DNA from: Bacillus sp. FJAT-18017
Lineage (GTDB): Bacteria > Bacillota > Bacilli > Bacillales > Cytobacillaceae
Direction: 5' to 3'
DNA: 64,000 nt
Assembly (NCBI RefSeq): GCF_001278805.1
Contig: NZ_CP012602.1
Span: 475,001 to 539,000, forward strand
Shown here one piece after another: positions 17,902 to 26,072 of this stretch. The notes under the pieces were generated by a model that made no database searches, was not told where the DNA came from, and saw only the letters and a program-made list of their open reading frames with translations. Numbering within the stretch: the stretch's first letter is position 1; every line of letters begins with the position of its first letter. The translations under genes were made by a program, and so were the position numbers.

Positions 17902-18291
17902 ATGTTGAAGAAGGTTTTAACATATGGAACGTTCGACCTGCTTCATACAGGTCATATCAATATATTGAAAAGGGCAAAAGCCCTCGGTGATTACCTGATC
18001 GTTGGCTTGTCGACAGACGAGTTCAACTTGATTAAGCATAAAGAAGCGTATCATTCTTACGAAGACCGGAAAGAAATTCTTGAAGCAATCCGGTATGTAG
18101 ATGAAGTCATTCCCGAAGAGAACTGGGAACAGAAAATCACTGATGTTCTTGAACATCAGGTAGATCTCTTTGTGATGGGCGATGATTGGAAAGGGCATTT
18201 TGATTTTTTGAAAGAATATTGTGAAGTTGTTTATCTGCCGCGGACCACAGGAGTTTCAACCACGAAAATCAAGTCGGACCTAAAGAGGTAG
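17902..18291 (+). CDS. tagD: Glycerol-3-phosphate cytidylyltransferase TagD
   Basis: This 129-residue enzyme makes CDP-glycerol from CTP and glycerol 3-phosphate. The whole protein aligns by eye with Bacillus TagD: TYGTFDLLHTGH (residues 6-17) with the HxGH site, RYVDEVIPE, FVMGDDW, and the closing LPRTTGVSTTKIK with the RTxGxSTT signature. I start at ATG 17902, 5-6 bases after AGGAGA; the in-frame ATG 17896 overlaps the ribosome site. It shares a promoter with the transferase gene 6 bases downstream. Its presence beside tarIJ means both CDP-glycerol and CDP-ribitol are made. Confidence 0.95.
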   Translation: MLKKVLTYGTFDLLHTGHINILKRAKALGDYLIVGLSTDEFNLIKHKEAYHSYEDRKEILEAIRYVDEVIPEENWEQKITDVLEHQVDLFVMGDDWKGHFDFLKEYCEVVYLPRTTGVSTTKIKSDLKR

Positions 18292-18297
18292 ATACTG

Positions 18298-19488
18298 ATG
18301 AGAGAATTTGCGATAACTGCCTATTTGTTTATTATTAGGCTTATTTTTACATTGTTTAATATGCTTCCTTTAAAGGATAAAGCTACATTTATTGTTTCGT
18401 TTGGCGATAATACCCAATATGTTTATGAAGAGATGCTTCGTCAGGATATACCCTTTGACGCGGTTTTTTTATGTAAGGGAAAGAGTTTTGATTTATTCAA
18501 AGACTATGAATCTGCAAAAGTGATTCCTTTTGAATCTGGTAACTTTCTTCATCTTATTCAATCAATCTATCATGTGGCGACTTCAAAAAGGGTTATTGTT
18601 GATAACTACTTTGGCTTCCTGGCTGCGGTTGACTTCCGTGACGAGGTTGAGTGCATACAGCTTTGGCATGCGACTGGAGCGATTAAGAAGTTTGGCCTTG
18701 AAGATAAGTCTGTTTCCACAAGAACGAAAGCTGCCCAGAAGCGTTTTAGGGATGTTTATGACTGTTTTGATAAGGTAATAGTCGGCTCGGATGTAATGGC
18801 AACTATTTTTGGCCATGCATTTGGACTTGATGACAGCAGAATTCTGCGTACAGGCATTCCGCGTACAGATTTCTTTTTTAACGAACAGGAAATTCGTAAA
18901 AACAAGCAGCAGTTAATTTCACAAAATCCAGCACTTGCTGAAAAGAAAGTCATTCTTTATGCTCCTACTTATAGGGATGCGGAGCTGGATCAATTTAAGC
19001 TTCAGCTGGATATTGAAAAGATGGAACTAGAACTTGGCAGGGACCATGTATTGGCTCTCCGTCTCCATCCTGCAGTTAAGAACGATACAGATTATGCTTC
19101 TATGTTTCCCGGCTTTGTATATGACTATTCATCTGCTGAATACAATATAAATGAACTGCTTTCGCTTGCTGATATCCTGATCTCTGACTACTCTTCAATT
19201 CCTTATGAATTCTCGCTTTTGAAAAGGCCGATGATTTTCTTTGCCTACGACCTTGATGAATACAAGCGGGACAGGGGGATTGCCATTGATGAGTTTCCCG
19301 GTCCGATTGTCCGAGAAACGGAATCCATTATTGAATTGATTAAGAAGGATGCTTTCGATTATGGATTACTTGAGAAGTATGCCGCAAAATGGAATAAATA
19401 TTCACGGGGGAACGCAAGTGCGCAGCTTGTCGGCTACATGTTCGGCAAGGAAGCTGAATCCATTAGGGAGCAAAGGCGTGCCCTTTAA
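18298..19488 (+). CDS. TagB-like CDP-glycerol glycerophosphotransferase
   Basis: The 396-residue glyphos_transf-family protein has LWHATGAIKKFG (about 122), GIPRTDFFF, YAPTYRDA, RLHPAV and ISDYSSIPYEF. It is more distant from the three upstream paralogues than they are from one another. Because it sits 6 bases after tagD, it is the best candidate for the primase (TagB) that adds the first glycerol phosphate to the ManNAc-GlcNAc-lipid linkage unit. This assignment is by context. A GAGGTAG ribosome site lies in the end of tagD. A terminator follows. Confidence 0.8.
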   Translation: MREFAITAYLFIIRLIFTLFNMLPLKDKATFIVSFGDNTQYVYEEMLRQDIPFDAVFLCKGKSFDLFKDYESAKVIPFESGNFLHLIQSIYHVATSKRVIVDNYFGFLAAVDFRDEVECIQLWHATGAIKKFGLEDKSVSTRTKAAQKRFRDVYDCFDKVIVGSDVMATIFGHAFGLDDSRILRTGIPRTDFFFNEQEIRKNKQQLISQNPALAEKKVILYAPTYRDAELDQFKLQLDIEKMELELGRDHVLALRLHPAVKNDTDYASMFPGFVYDYSSAEYNINELLSLADILISDYSSIPYEFSLLKRPMIFFAYDLDEYKRDRGIAIDEFPGPIVRETESIIELIKKDAFDYGLLEKYAAKWNKYSRGNASAQLVGYMFGKEAESIREQRRAL

Positions 19489-19498
19489 TAAATCCAGC

Positions 19499-19535
19499 TG
19501 GCCCGGGGACCCAAATTCCCGGGTCTGTGTTTTTA
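19499..19535 (+). terminator. Rho-independent terminator
   Basis: GCCCGGGGA and TCCCGGGT arms precede a TTTTTATT run after the TagB-like gene. The last few bases before the T run are not paired. Confidence 0.55.
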
Positions 19536-19561
19536 TTGTTCATCCTCTGGGGAATGTAAGG

Positions 19562-19567
19562 TATAAT
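19562..19567 (+). promoter_or_regulatory. Candidate -10 element for tagGH
   Basis: A perfect TATAAT lies 41 bases before tagG. The hexamer 17 bases upstream (TTCATC) is a weak -35. Confidence 0.4.
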
Positions 19568-19607
19568 GAAAAATGGTTGTTAATTGGTTTATAAGGAAGG
19601 TTATTAT

Positions 19608-20414
19608 ATGAAGTCGTTCTTTACTGTTATCAAGGAACAAATCAACAGCTTTTATTTAGTAAGACGTTTGTCATTGTTCGAGTTAAAGGCAACCAATAAT
19701 AATAATTACCTTGGCATGGCTTGGGAAATCATAAACCCTGCAATCCAGCTTTTGATTTACTGGTTCGTATTTGGTTATGGAATTCGAAGCGGGGCAAATG
19801 TGGGGGAAACTCCTTTCGTCTACTGGCTTTTATCGGGAATGTCTGTGTGGTTTTTTGTTAACCAGTCACTTCTTGAAGGATCGAAATCGATTTACACAAG
19901 AATTAACTTTATTTCAAAAATGAGTTTCCCGATGAGTGTTATTCCAACCTATGTTATCATGTCAAAGTTTTATCCTCATTTAATATTGGTTGCTATCATA
20001 ACGATTGGCCTTGAAATTGTTGGCGGGCATTTTTCGCTTTTCTTTATTCAATTGCCGTATTTTATGTTTGCAACCTTAATGCTGCTTATCGCTGTATCGC
20101 TAATTACATCGACGCTCGCAACGATTGTCCGGGACGTCCAAATGATTGTTACATCGATTGTTAGGATGCTTCTGTATTTGACACCATTACTATGGTGGCC
20201 AAAGGAAGAGGACGGCTGGATTATGGATATTATGATGATTAATCCACTTTATTATATTGTTGAAGGCTACAGGGCATCGATGCTGGGTACATCCTGGTAC
20301 ATTGTTGAGAATCCCGAGCTTGGCCTGTATTTCTGGGGCGTCGTGTTGGTCTTGTTCATTATTGGTTCTTCGCTCCATGTGAAATTCAGGAACCATTTTG
20401 TCGATTATCTATAA
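19608..20414 (+). CDS. tagG: Teichoic acid ABC exporter permease TagG
   Basis: This 268-residue ABC-2 type permease has six predicted membrane spans and forms the channel of the exporter that flips the lipid-linked teichoic acid outward. Typical N-terminal features are FELKATNNNNYLGMAWEIINP (the pre-TM coupling segment) and WFFVNQSLLEGS. The start is ATG 19608 with AGGAAGG 7 bases upstream; an in-frame start at 19584 lacks a ribosome site. tagH follows 14 bases later, giving the expected TagGH pair. Confidence 0.9.
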   Translation: MKSFFTVIKEQINSFYLVRRLSLFELKATNNNNYLGMAWEIINPAIQLLIYWFVFGYGIRSGANVGETPFVYWLLSGMSVWFFVNQSLLEGSKSIYTRINFISKMSFPMSVIPTYVIMSKFYPHLILVAIITIGLEIVGGHFSLFFIQLPYFMFATLMLLIAVSLITSTLATIVRDVQMIVTSIVRMLLYLTPLLWWPKEEDGWIMDIMMINPLYYIVEGYRASMLGTSWYIVENPELGLYFWGVVLVLFIIGSSLHVKFRNHFVDYL

Positions 20415-20428
20415 ATGGAGGTCTTCCA

Positions 20429-21244
20429 TTGAGCCAAACAGTTTTAATTGAAAATGTATATAAGAAATATAAAATGCATAAGAAGACATCGGACAAGCTC
20501 CTGGATGTACTGTTGCCAGGCGGCTATGGCGAGGACTTCTATGCACTCCAGGATATAACGTTCTCTGCCCAGAAGGGTGATACAATTGCTTTAATCGGTG
20601 TAAACGGATCAGGTAAATCAACGCTCTCGAATATCATTGCCGGCGTAATCCCTCCTACCCATGGGTCTGTTAAAACCGTCGGTCAGACATCTTTAATAGC
20701 CATTGCTTCTGGCCTTAATAACAACCTGACAGGCCGTGAAAATATTGAGCTGAAATGCTTGATGCTTGGCTTCACCAAGAAGGAAATTCAGGAGATGGAG
20801 CCGGATATTATCGAGTTTGCCGATATTGGTAAATTCATTGATCAGCCTGTAAAAAAATACTCTAGCGGGATGAAGTCCAGGCTTGGATTCGCAATCTCTG
20901 TTACCGTCAACCCAGACATTCTTGTTATTGACGAAGCTTTGTCTGTTGGGGATCAGTCTTTTGCTCAAAAATCTAAAAACAAAATGTTTGAATTCAAGGA
21001 AAAAGGTAAAACTATATTTTTTGTCAGCCACTCCATGTGGCAGGTGAAAGAGTTTTGCGAGAAAGCTATGTGGCTTGAGTATGGAGAAATTAAAGCCTTT
21101 GGTCCCGTTGCTGAGATTGTTCCAAAGTATGAAAAATTCCTAAAGGAATTCAAAGAGATGACCCCTCAACAGCAAAAAGCCTGGAAGGAAAAGGTTATCG
21201 AAAAACAAAGCAGGATGATTGAACCTACAACTAAACTAACGTAA
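20429..21244 (+). CDS. tagH: Teichoic acid ABC exporter ATPase TagH (short form)
   Basis: The 271-residue ATPase has Walker A GVNGSGKST (about 57-65), the signature YSSGMKSRLGFA (about 145), and Walker B ILVIDEALS followed by the H-loop FVSHSM. With TagG it powers export of the wall polymer. B. subtilis TagH carries a long C-terminal extension (about 527 residues in all); this one stops after the ATPase core, like the short staphylococcal form. The start is TTG 20429, preceded by TGGAGG. A terminator at 21247 ends the tagGH unit. Confidence 0.92.
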   Translation: MSQTVLIENVYKKYKMHKKTSDKLLDVLLPGGYGEDFYALQDITFSAQKGDTIALIGVNGSGKSTLSNIIAGVIPPTHGSVKTVGQTSLIAIASGLNNNLTGRENIELKCLMLGFTKKEIQEMEPDIIEFADIGKFIDQPVKKYSSGMKSRLGFAISVTVNPDILVIDEALSVGDQSFAQKSKNKMFEFKEKGKTIFFVSHSMWQVKEFCEKAMWLEYGEIKAFGPVAEIVPKYEKFLKEFKEMTPQQQKAWKEKVIEKQSRMIEPTTKLT

Positions 21245-21246
21245 AC

Positions 21247-21278
21247 AAAAGCTGGCAGCTGCCAGCTTTTATTTTTTT
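21247..21278 (+). terminator. Rho-independent terminator
   Basis: AAAAGCTGGC and GCCAGCTTTT arms close almost directly on each other and run into ATTTTTTT. Confidence 0.85.
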
Positions 21279-21378
21279 GCTTTTAAAGTGCATATCTGGA
21301 AGAGAGCCGGGTTGAATCTTATGGTTTTGGCAAAAACTAAATCATATAGTACTACTTGCCAGGAAGGAGGCAGCCAGG

Positions 21379-22686
21379 ATGAGAGCCAGGTTTTATACCG
21401 ATTGGATTGAAAGGTTGTTTTTACTATTTATACTTTGCCAGCCTTTCCTTGATTTGCTTACTTCCCTTGCAATCCGATATTCCTATCCTATGTTTACAAT
21501 TGGTATCCTCGCCCGCACCGCATTTCTCTTGCTTGCCCTCTTTTATTTGTTTTTCGCGCCTAAAAACAGGCCAACCAGGTTCACAAAGGTACTTCTCTTA
21601 GCCTTGACTGCCATTTTAGCAGTCCAAATTACGGAAAATGCCTCTCTAAAACCGGTCTTTTCATTCCCTGCTGAAATATCGTATACTCTCAAAATTCTCT
21701 ATTTCCCCCTATCATTGTTCGCTTATCGTCAACTATTCCTATCAGATGATACGTTAGCCGGAACTGCTGAAAAGTATATAGCTGTTTCGATTGCACTAAC
21801 GGGATTCATAATGATTTTGGCTGGAATGTCAGGTAGTGCTTACCCAAGTTATGAAGGAGGAAAGGCGGGGCATACCGGCTGGTTCTATGCGGGCAATGAA
21901 ATTGCTGCCCTCCTTGCGATTGGATTCCCGGTAGTCCTGCTTTTTGCACTAAATAGAGGATTTGCTTGGTGGCCGGCTGTTTTAGCTGTCCTATATAGTC
22001 TGTTTGCGCTTGGAACAAAAGTTGGGCTCGGAGCTATTATCATTACACTATCAGCCGGAATACTCTCAACAGGATTAATACTTTTAAGAAGCAGAGAGAA
22101 ACGAAAGGCGATTGTTCCTTTATGCGTCCTCATATTCCTGCTGGTTGGTTCGGCGCTTTATACTCCGCACGCGCCAGTAGTTCAAAATGTCAAAATTCAT
22201 ATGGAATGGCTTGGAATGGACAAACAGACGCAAATGGAAGTGGAAACGAAAGTCTCTCAAGCACAAGTGGATAATCTTGTTTACAGCGGACGCGAAAAAT
22301 ATCTGAAGAATCAGGCAAATCTCCTTCATCAAGCCCCGCTCAACCAGAAGCTGTTCGGAATGGGATATGCGGGCAACTATACAGAGGAGCCGAAGTTGGT
22401 CGAAATGGATTTTCATGATTTGTTTTTTTCATTAGGTTTGATTGGTTTTTCCCTCTATCTAGCACTGGTTGGAATTGCATGTGGATGGATGGTTAAGAGC
22501 AGTATTAGATGGGATAGTATAAAGATTCAAACCATCATGAAGGCAGTGGGAGTTGTGCTTGGCTTTGGGATAGCTTACACCGCCGGCCATGTACTGACGG
22601 CTCCAGGAGTCAGCATCTACCTGGCAATCCTCCTGGCCAGTTTTACAAAAGAGGCAATCCCTGGGAGGAAGGAGAGTGCGCCGTAA
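21379..22686 (+). CDS. O-antigen ligase/polymerase-like membrane protein
   Basis: The 435-residue protein has about ten to twelve hydrophobic spans and one large outside loop (about 265-340), the layout of the Wzy/WaaL O-antigen ligase-like group. No short catalytic motif can be pinned down. It could polymerise or ligate a lipid-linked glycan. The start is ATG 21379 after GGAAGGAGG. Its stop overlaps the start of the following LtaS-like gene by 11 bases, so the two are probably translated together and may act on one polymer. Confidence 0.65.
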   Translation: MRARFYTDWIERLFLLFILCQPFLDLLTSLAIRYSYPMFTIGILARTAFLLLALFYLFFAPKNRPTRFTKVLLLALTAILAVQITENASLKPVFSFPAEISYTLKILYFPLSLFAYRQLFLSDDTLAGTAEKYIAVSIALTGFIMILAGMSGSAYPSYEGGKAGHTGWFYAGNEIAALLAIGFPVVLLFALNRGFAWWPAVLAVLYSLFALGTKVGLGAIIITLSAGILSTGLILLRSREKRKAIVPLCVLIFLLVGSALYTPHAPVVQNVKIHMEWLGMDKQTQMEVETKVSQAQVDNLVYSGREKYLKNQANLLHQAPLNQKLFGMGYAGNYTEEPKLVEMDFHDLFFSLGLIGFSLYLALVGIACGWMVKSSIRWDSIKIQTIMKAVGVVLGFGIAYTAGHVLTAPGVSIYLAILLASFTKEAIPGRKESAP

Positions 22687-24760
22687 CATGGTGAAGCGAA
22701 ATCCGATTATAATCCGCCAGCTATTATACATAAGTCTTTCTTCTGCATTGGCTTTGTTTGTAACAGAGTCAATTTATCGGGGTGGACCAGGAATGGTTAT
22801 AGAATGGATCAGTGGTTACCCAATTAGTGTAATGGCCGTGGGAATTTGGATGTTATCTTATTTCGGCATACTATTTTTTGCCAATAATAAGGGCTTTATC
22901 GTCGCTGCCATTTTATCTATTACAATCTTATCCGCTATTGCGTTAATTGGCTTCTATAAGGAAAAACTTAGAGGCGATCCGCTTGTTCCATATGATCTGG
23001 CGATGGCAGCTGAGGCAGGGAAAATGGCTGCTGTTTTTATGGATTTGCCAGTTGCGGTAATCGGTCTAGTAATCCTTCTCATCTTTTTACTATTTGGTTT
23101 AGCCTTTGTGATAGTAAAAAAGGTGAAAAATACACCATACACGACAGTTTATTTATATGTTCCGGCAGGGTCGGCGATTCTCTTTGCTATAATGACCTTC
23201 CTTATATTCAGCCAGGCATCATTTTATTCTGGCGGAGAAGCTATCGGCCTGAAGGAACGCTATATGAAAATCGGAATTTTAGCAGGGCTGGCAAGTAACC
23301 TGGGAAGCCATCCCGAGGCACCTGAGGGTTATGAGGAACAAATTGAAAGGCTTGTTACCAGGAAAGGAAATGAGCATGAGCCCAAGTCAAAACCCAATAT
23401 CATCATGATTATGAGTGAAGCCTTTTGGGATCCTGCGATAATGGAAACTATCACATTCAATAAGGACCCATTACCAAACTTCCATAGACTATCCAGGCTT
23501 CATCCTTCAGGTACTCTCCACGTTCCTGTATTTGGCGGATCCACTGCCAATACTGAATTCGAGGTGCTGACGAGCCTGTCAACTCAGTTCTTGCCTCCTG
23601 GAAGCATTCCTTATAAAAATCTCATAAAAGAGCCTGTGCCGGCATTGCCTCACACGTTGAGGGACGCTGGCTATGAAACAACAGCGCTGCATATGTACCA
23701 CAACTGGTATTATAACCGCGATGAAGTTTATCGTTTGCTTGGCTTTGACCGGTTTGTTAGTCTTGAGTTTTTTTCAAAGCCTGTAAAGGATATGATGTAT
23801 TACCGGGATGACGAGCTGATGAATGAAATTCTGAGACAGGTAAAGGAACGCGAGAAACCTAACTTCATATTTGCAGTGACCATGCAAAATCACGGTCCAT
23901 ACCGTACAGACGCCAAGAAGTTTTATGCAACGATGGAAGCCTCACTAAAGGAGGAAGGGAAATCTTTTTCGCCTGAATCCGAAAATATTCTTGAATTTTA
24001 CGCGGACAACCTGGTGGAAGCCGACAAGCAGCTCGGAAGGCTGACTGAGGCACTCCAAAATCTGGGTGAGCCGTCCGTAGTGGTGTTTTTCGGTGACCAT
24101 TTGCCGCTGCTGGGAGAAGACTACAAGGTCTATAAGGAGGCAGCCTATCTGAACGGACGCGAGGGTTATCGTGAATATATGAAAACGTACCAGACCCCGC
24201 TTCTCATATGGTCCACAGAGCCATTCAAAACGGAGACACTGAACCTGGGGAGCTCTTTCCTTGCCCCTTATCTGCTCAACTCGATTGGTTTGAAAGGAAA
24301 CTATGTGACTGATTTTCTGGCAGAGCAGTTGAACGGGGGCAAGGCGCTTCTTTTACCCGAGAAGTTTTCAAGGCAATCACCGGTCAAGGGGAAAGAACGG
24401 AAGATGTATGAGTCGCTTCAATATGACCTGTTATATGGGAATAAGCAAGGTATAAGACATAGCGGCATGAAGATTAATCCAAGTAAGAAGTACCGTCTTG
24501 GCTACGGTGAACCCGAGATTGTAAGAGCGGTGCGGAGTTCCTACCAAGGCAAGGAAGCCATCAAGCTTATCGGAAAGAATTTTACGAGCAGTACAGAGGT
24601 TTTTGTTGATGGAGAAAAGCTTAGGTCTGTTTATGCAGATCAAACCACCTTATATGCGCTATCCGATAATCCGGGCAAAGAGTTCAATGTTCAGCTGAAA
24701 ATTATCGATAGCGAGGGAACGATGCTCTCTGAAAGCAGTAAACGGGTTAAGGTGGAATAA
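22676..24760 (+). CDS. LTA synthase family sulfatase-type transferase (second copy)
   Basis: The 694-residue paralogue of the gene at 5457 has five N-terminal membrane spans and an outside sulfatase-fold domain. Boxes seen are MSEAFWDP (about 241), GGSTANTEFEVL (about 286-297) with the candidate nucleophile Thr, HMYHNWYY, and FFGDHLPLLG (about 470). The C-terminal part (about 620-694) looks like a beta-rich add-on. It would transfer polyol phosphate from a lipid donor outside the cell. I keep GTG 22676 (GGAGG 7 bases upstream); ATG 22688 is possible. It ends at a bidirectional terminator. Confidence 0.83.
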   Translation: MRRNMVKRNPIIIRQLLYISLSSALALFVTESIYRGGPGMVIEWISGYPISVMAVGIWMLSYFGILFFANNKGFIVAAILSITILSAIALIGFYKEKLRGDPLVPYDLAMAAEAGKMAAVFMDLPVAVIGLVILLIFLLFGLAFVIVKKVKNTPYTTVYLYVPAGSAILFAIMTFLIFSQASFYSGGEAIGLKERYMKIGILAGLASNLGSHPEAPEGYEEQIERLVTRKGNEHEPKSKPNIIMIMSEAFWDPAIMETITFNKDPLPNFHRLSRLHPSGTLHVPVFGGSTANTEFEVLTSLSTQFLPPGSIPYKNLIKEPVPALPHTLRDAGYETTALHMYHNWYYNRDEVYRLLGFDRFVSLEFFSKPVKDMMYYRDDELMNEILRQVKEREKPNFIFAVTMQNHGPYRTDAKKFYATMEASLKEEGKSFSPESENILEFYADNLVEADKQLGRLTEALQNLGEPSVVVFFGDHLPLLGEDYKVYKEAAYLNGREGYREYMKTYQTPLLIWSTEPFKTETLNLGSSFLAPYLLNSIGLKGNYVTDFLAEQLNGGKALLLPEKFSRQSPVKGKERKMYESLQYDLLYGNKQGIRHSGMKINPSKKYRLGYGEPEIVRAVRSSYQGKEAIKLIGKNFTSSTEVFVDGEKLRSVYADQTTLYALSDNPGKEFNVQLKIIDSEGTMLSESSKRVKVE

Positions 24761-24785
24761 ACCGGCTAACCCTATTAGCCGGTTT
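24759..24785. terminator. Bidirectional terminator between convergent genes
   Basis: AAACCGGCTAA and TTAGCCGGTTT form an 11-base perfect hairpin shared by the LtaS-like gene (+) and the glycosyltransferase gene (-), whose coding ends it touches. Confidence 0.7.
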
Positions 24786-25938
24786 CTCGCGTTGTTTTTA
24801 AAAGCTGCTCAATGACCTTCCAGCGGGCATCCCAGGAGTTCTCTTTGCCAGTCGCTTGTCTGGGCAATACCTTTTCCTCAGAATGGTGATATTCAAGGTT
24901 ACCAACGATTTCCTTCAAAATACGGACTGTTTCTGCATGGCCATCCGCAATCTGGACGATTCCATCATAGCTGAGTACCTCGGGGAGCGGTGTAGAAATA
25001 ACCGGCTTGCCCGCGGATAAATATTCATACATCTTGATTGGATTGACGCTTTTGGTAAGCTTCGTCAACTTAAAAGGAATAAGGCAGACTGAGAAAGCAT
25101 GGATATAGACCGGAAGTGAAGAATAAGGCTTTGGGCCAAGAAAATGAACGTTATCCAAATTAGTAAATATAGAAATATCTGTATCAACTGGCCCAATCAT
25201 CACAAATGATACTTCCGGAAGCTGAAGTGCGATTTGATAGATTAAATCCAAATCAATCCATTCACTGATTCCACCAATAAATCCGGCAATCGGATTTTTT
25301 ATAGAAAGTACATCTTCAGGCACTGGTAAATCAACGTCCTGAATCTTTGCAAAATGCTCGTATTCAGCGCCATTTGGAACCAGGTGGATGTCTGGATTAA
25401 GGCTGGCTCTGTCGTCACGCAGCTGCTTTGCGGTTGCAAAGCAGACATTTGATCTGGTTAAAAGCTCGATTTCCAGCTCCGCCACCACCTTCGGATCAAT
25501 CAATCCCTTAAACGCTCCATGGTCATCGACACAGTCGTAATAAACAGCTCTGAAGGGGATCAATGCCAGCATGTCTGCGGCAGAGGGAAGAAAGGTATAT
25601 AGGCTTGGCTGGCCGCCAATCTTTTTAATGTTGTTTTTTAAGGACAAGGCGAGCAACCGTTGGTTTAGTTTGTTAATCCACCTATATTTATAGCCAAATG
25701 GGAGGATGGGCGGAGGCGCGAGTACATATAGATTATCCTCTTTTTTTGACAGCCCCTGTCTCCACCGTTTCCACGTGGCAATGGATGCTTTGTTTTTCAA
25801 TGGTCCCAATAAAGACACGGGAGGCTCGACGTATAGAACTGTCCTGCCTGATTGTGCAGCCCGCCTCATAAAATGATGCGGCCTGTGTTTGATGCCATCC
25901 CAATCTCCTGCGGTAAGCGAAACAAGTATCTCATCCAT
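24775..25938 (-). CDS. Glycosyltransferase, TuaH-like
   Basis: This 387-residue GT-B-fold glycosyltransferase resembles TuaH of the teichuronic acid pathway. The N-terminal WDGIKHRPHHFMRRA segment is typical of that group. The C-terminal donor site has KMYEYLSAGKPVISTPLPEV (about 307-326). It has no membrane span and should work at the inner membrane face. The start is ATG 25938 with CAGGAG upstream on the minus strand. It lies 134 bases downstream of the flippase-like gene on the same strand; the two form a block opposite to all neighbours, so they may belong to a different surface polymer. Confidence 0.75.
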   Translation of the reverse strand: MDEILVSLTAGDWDGIKHRPHHFMRRAAQSGRTVLYVEPPVSLLGPLKNKASIATWKRWRQGLSKKEDNLYVLAPPPILPFGYKYRWINKLNQRLLALSLKNNIKKIGGQPSLYTFLPSAADMLALIPFRAVYYDCVDDHGAFKGLIDPKVVAELEIELLTRSNVCFATAKQLRDDRASLNPDIHLVPNGAEYEHFAKIQDVDLPVPEDVLSIKNPIAGFIGGISEWIDLDLIYQIALQLPEVSFVMIGPVDTDISIFTNLDNVHFLGPKPYSSLPVYIHAFSVCLIPFKLTKLTKSVNPIKMYEYLSAGKPVISTPLPEVLSYDGIVQIADGHAETVRILKEIVGNLEYHHSEEKVLPRQATGKENSWDARWKVIEQLLKTTRETG

Positions 25939-26072
25939 AAACCTGGGCTCCTGTCTTTTTTAAAAGATCAACTGGTATTGCTTGTGAGTGGCTAGTAACT
26001 AAGAAGATTCATTACCTTCGAAAACGGAGAATCTTTCATCATGTCGGTATGCCTTATCCTAAAGAAGTATGG

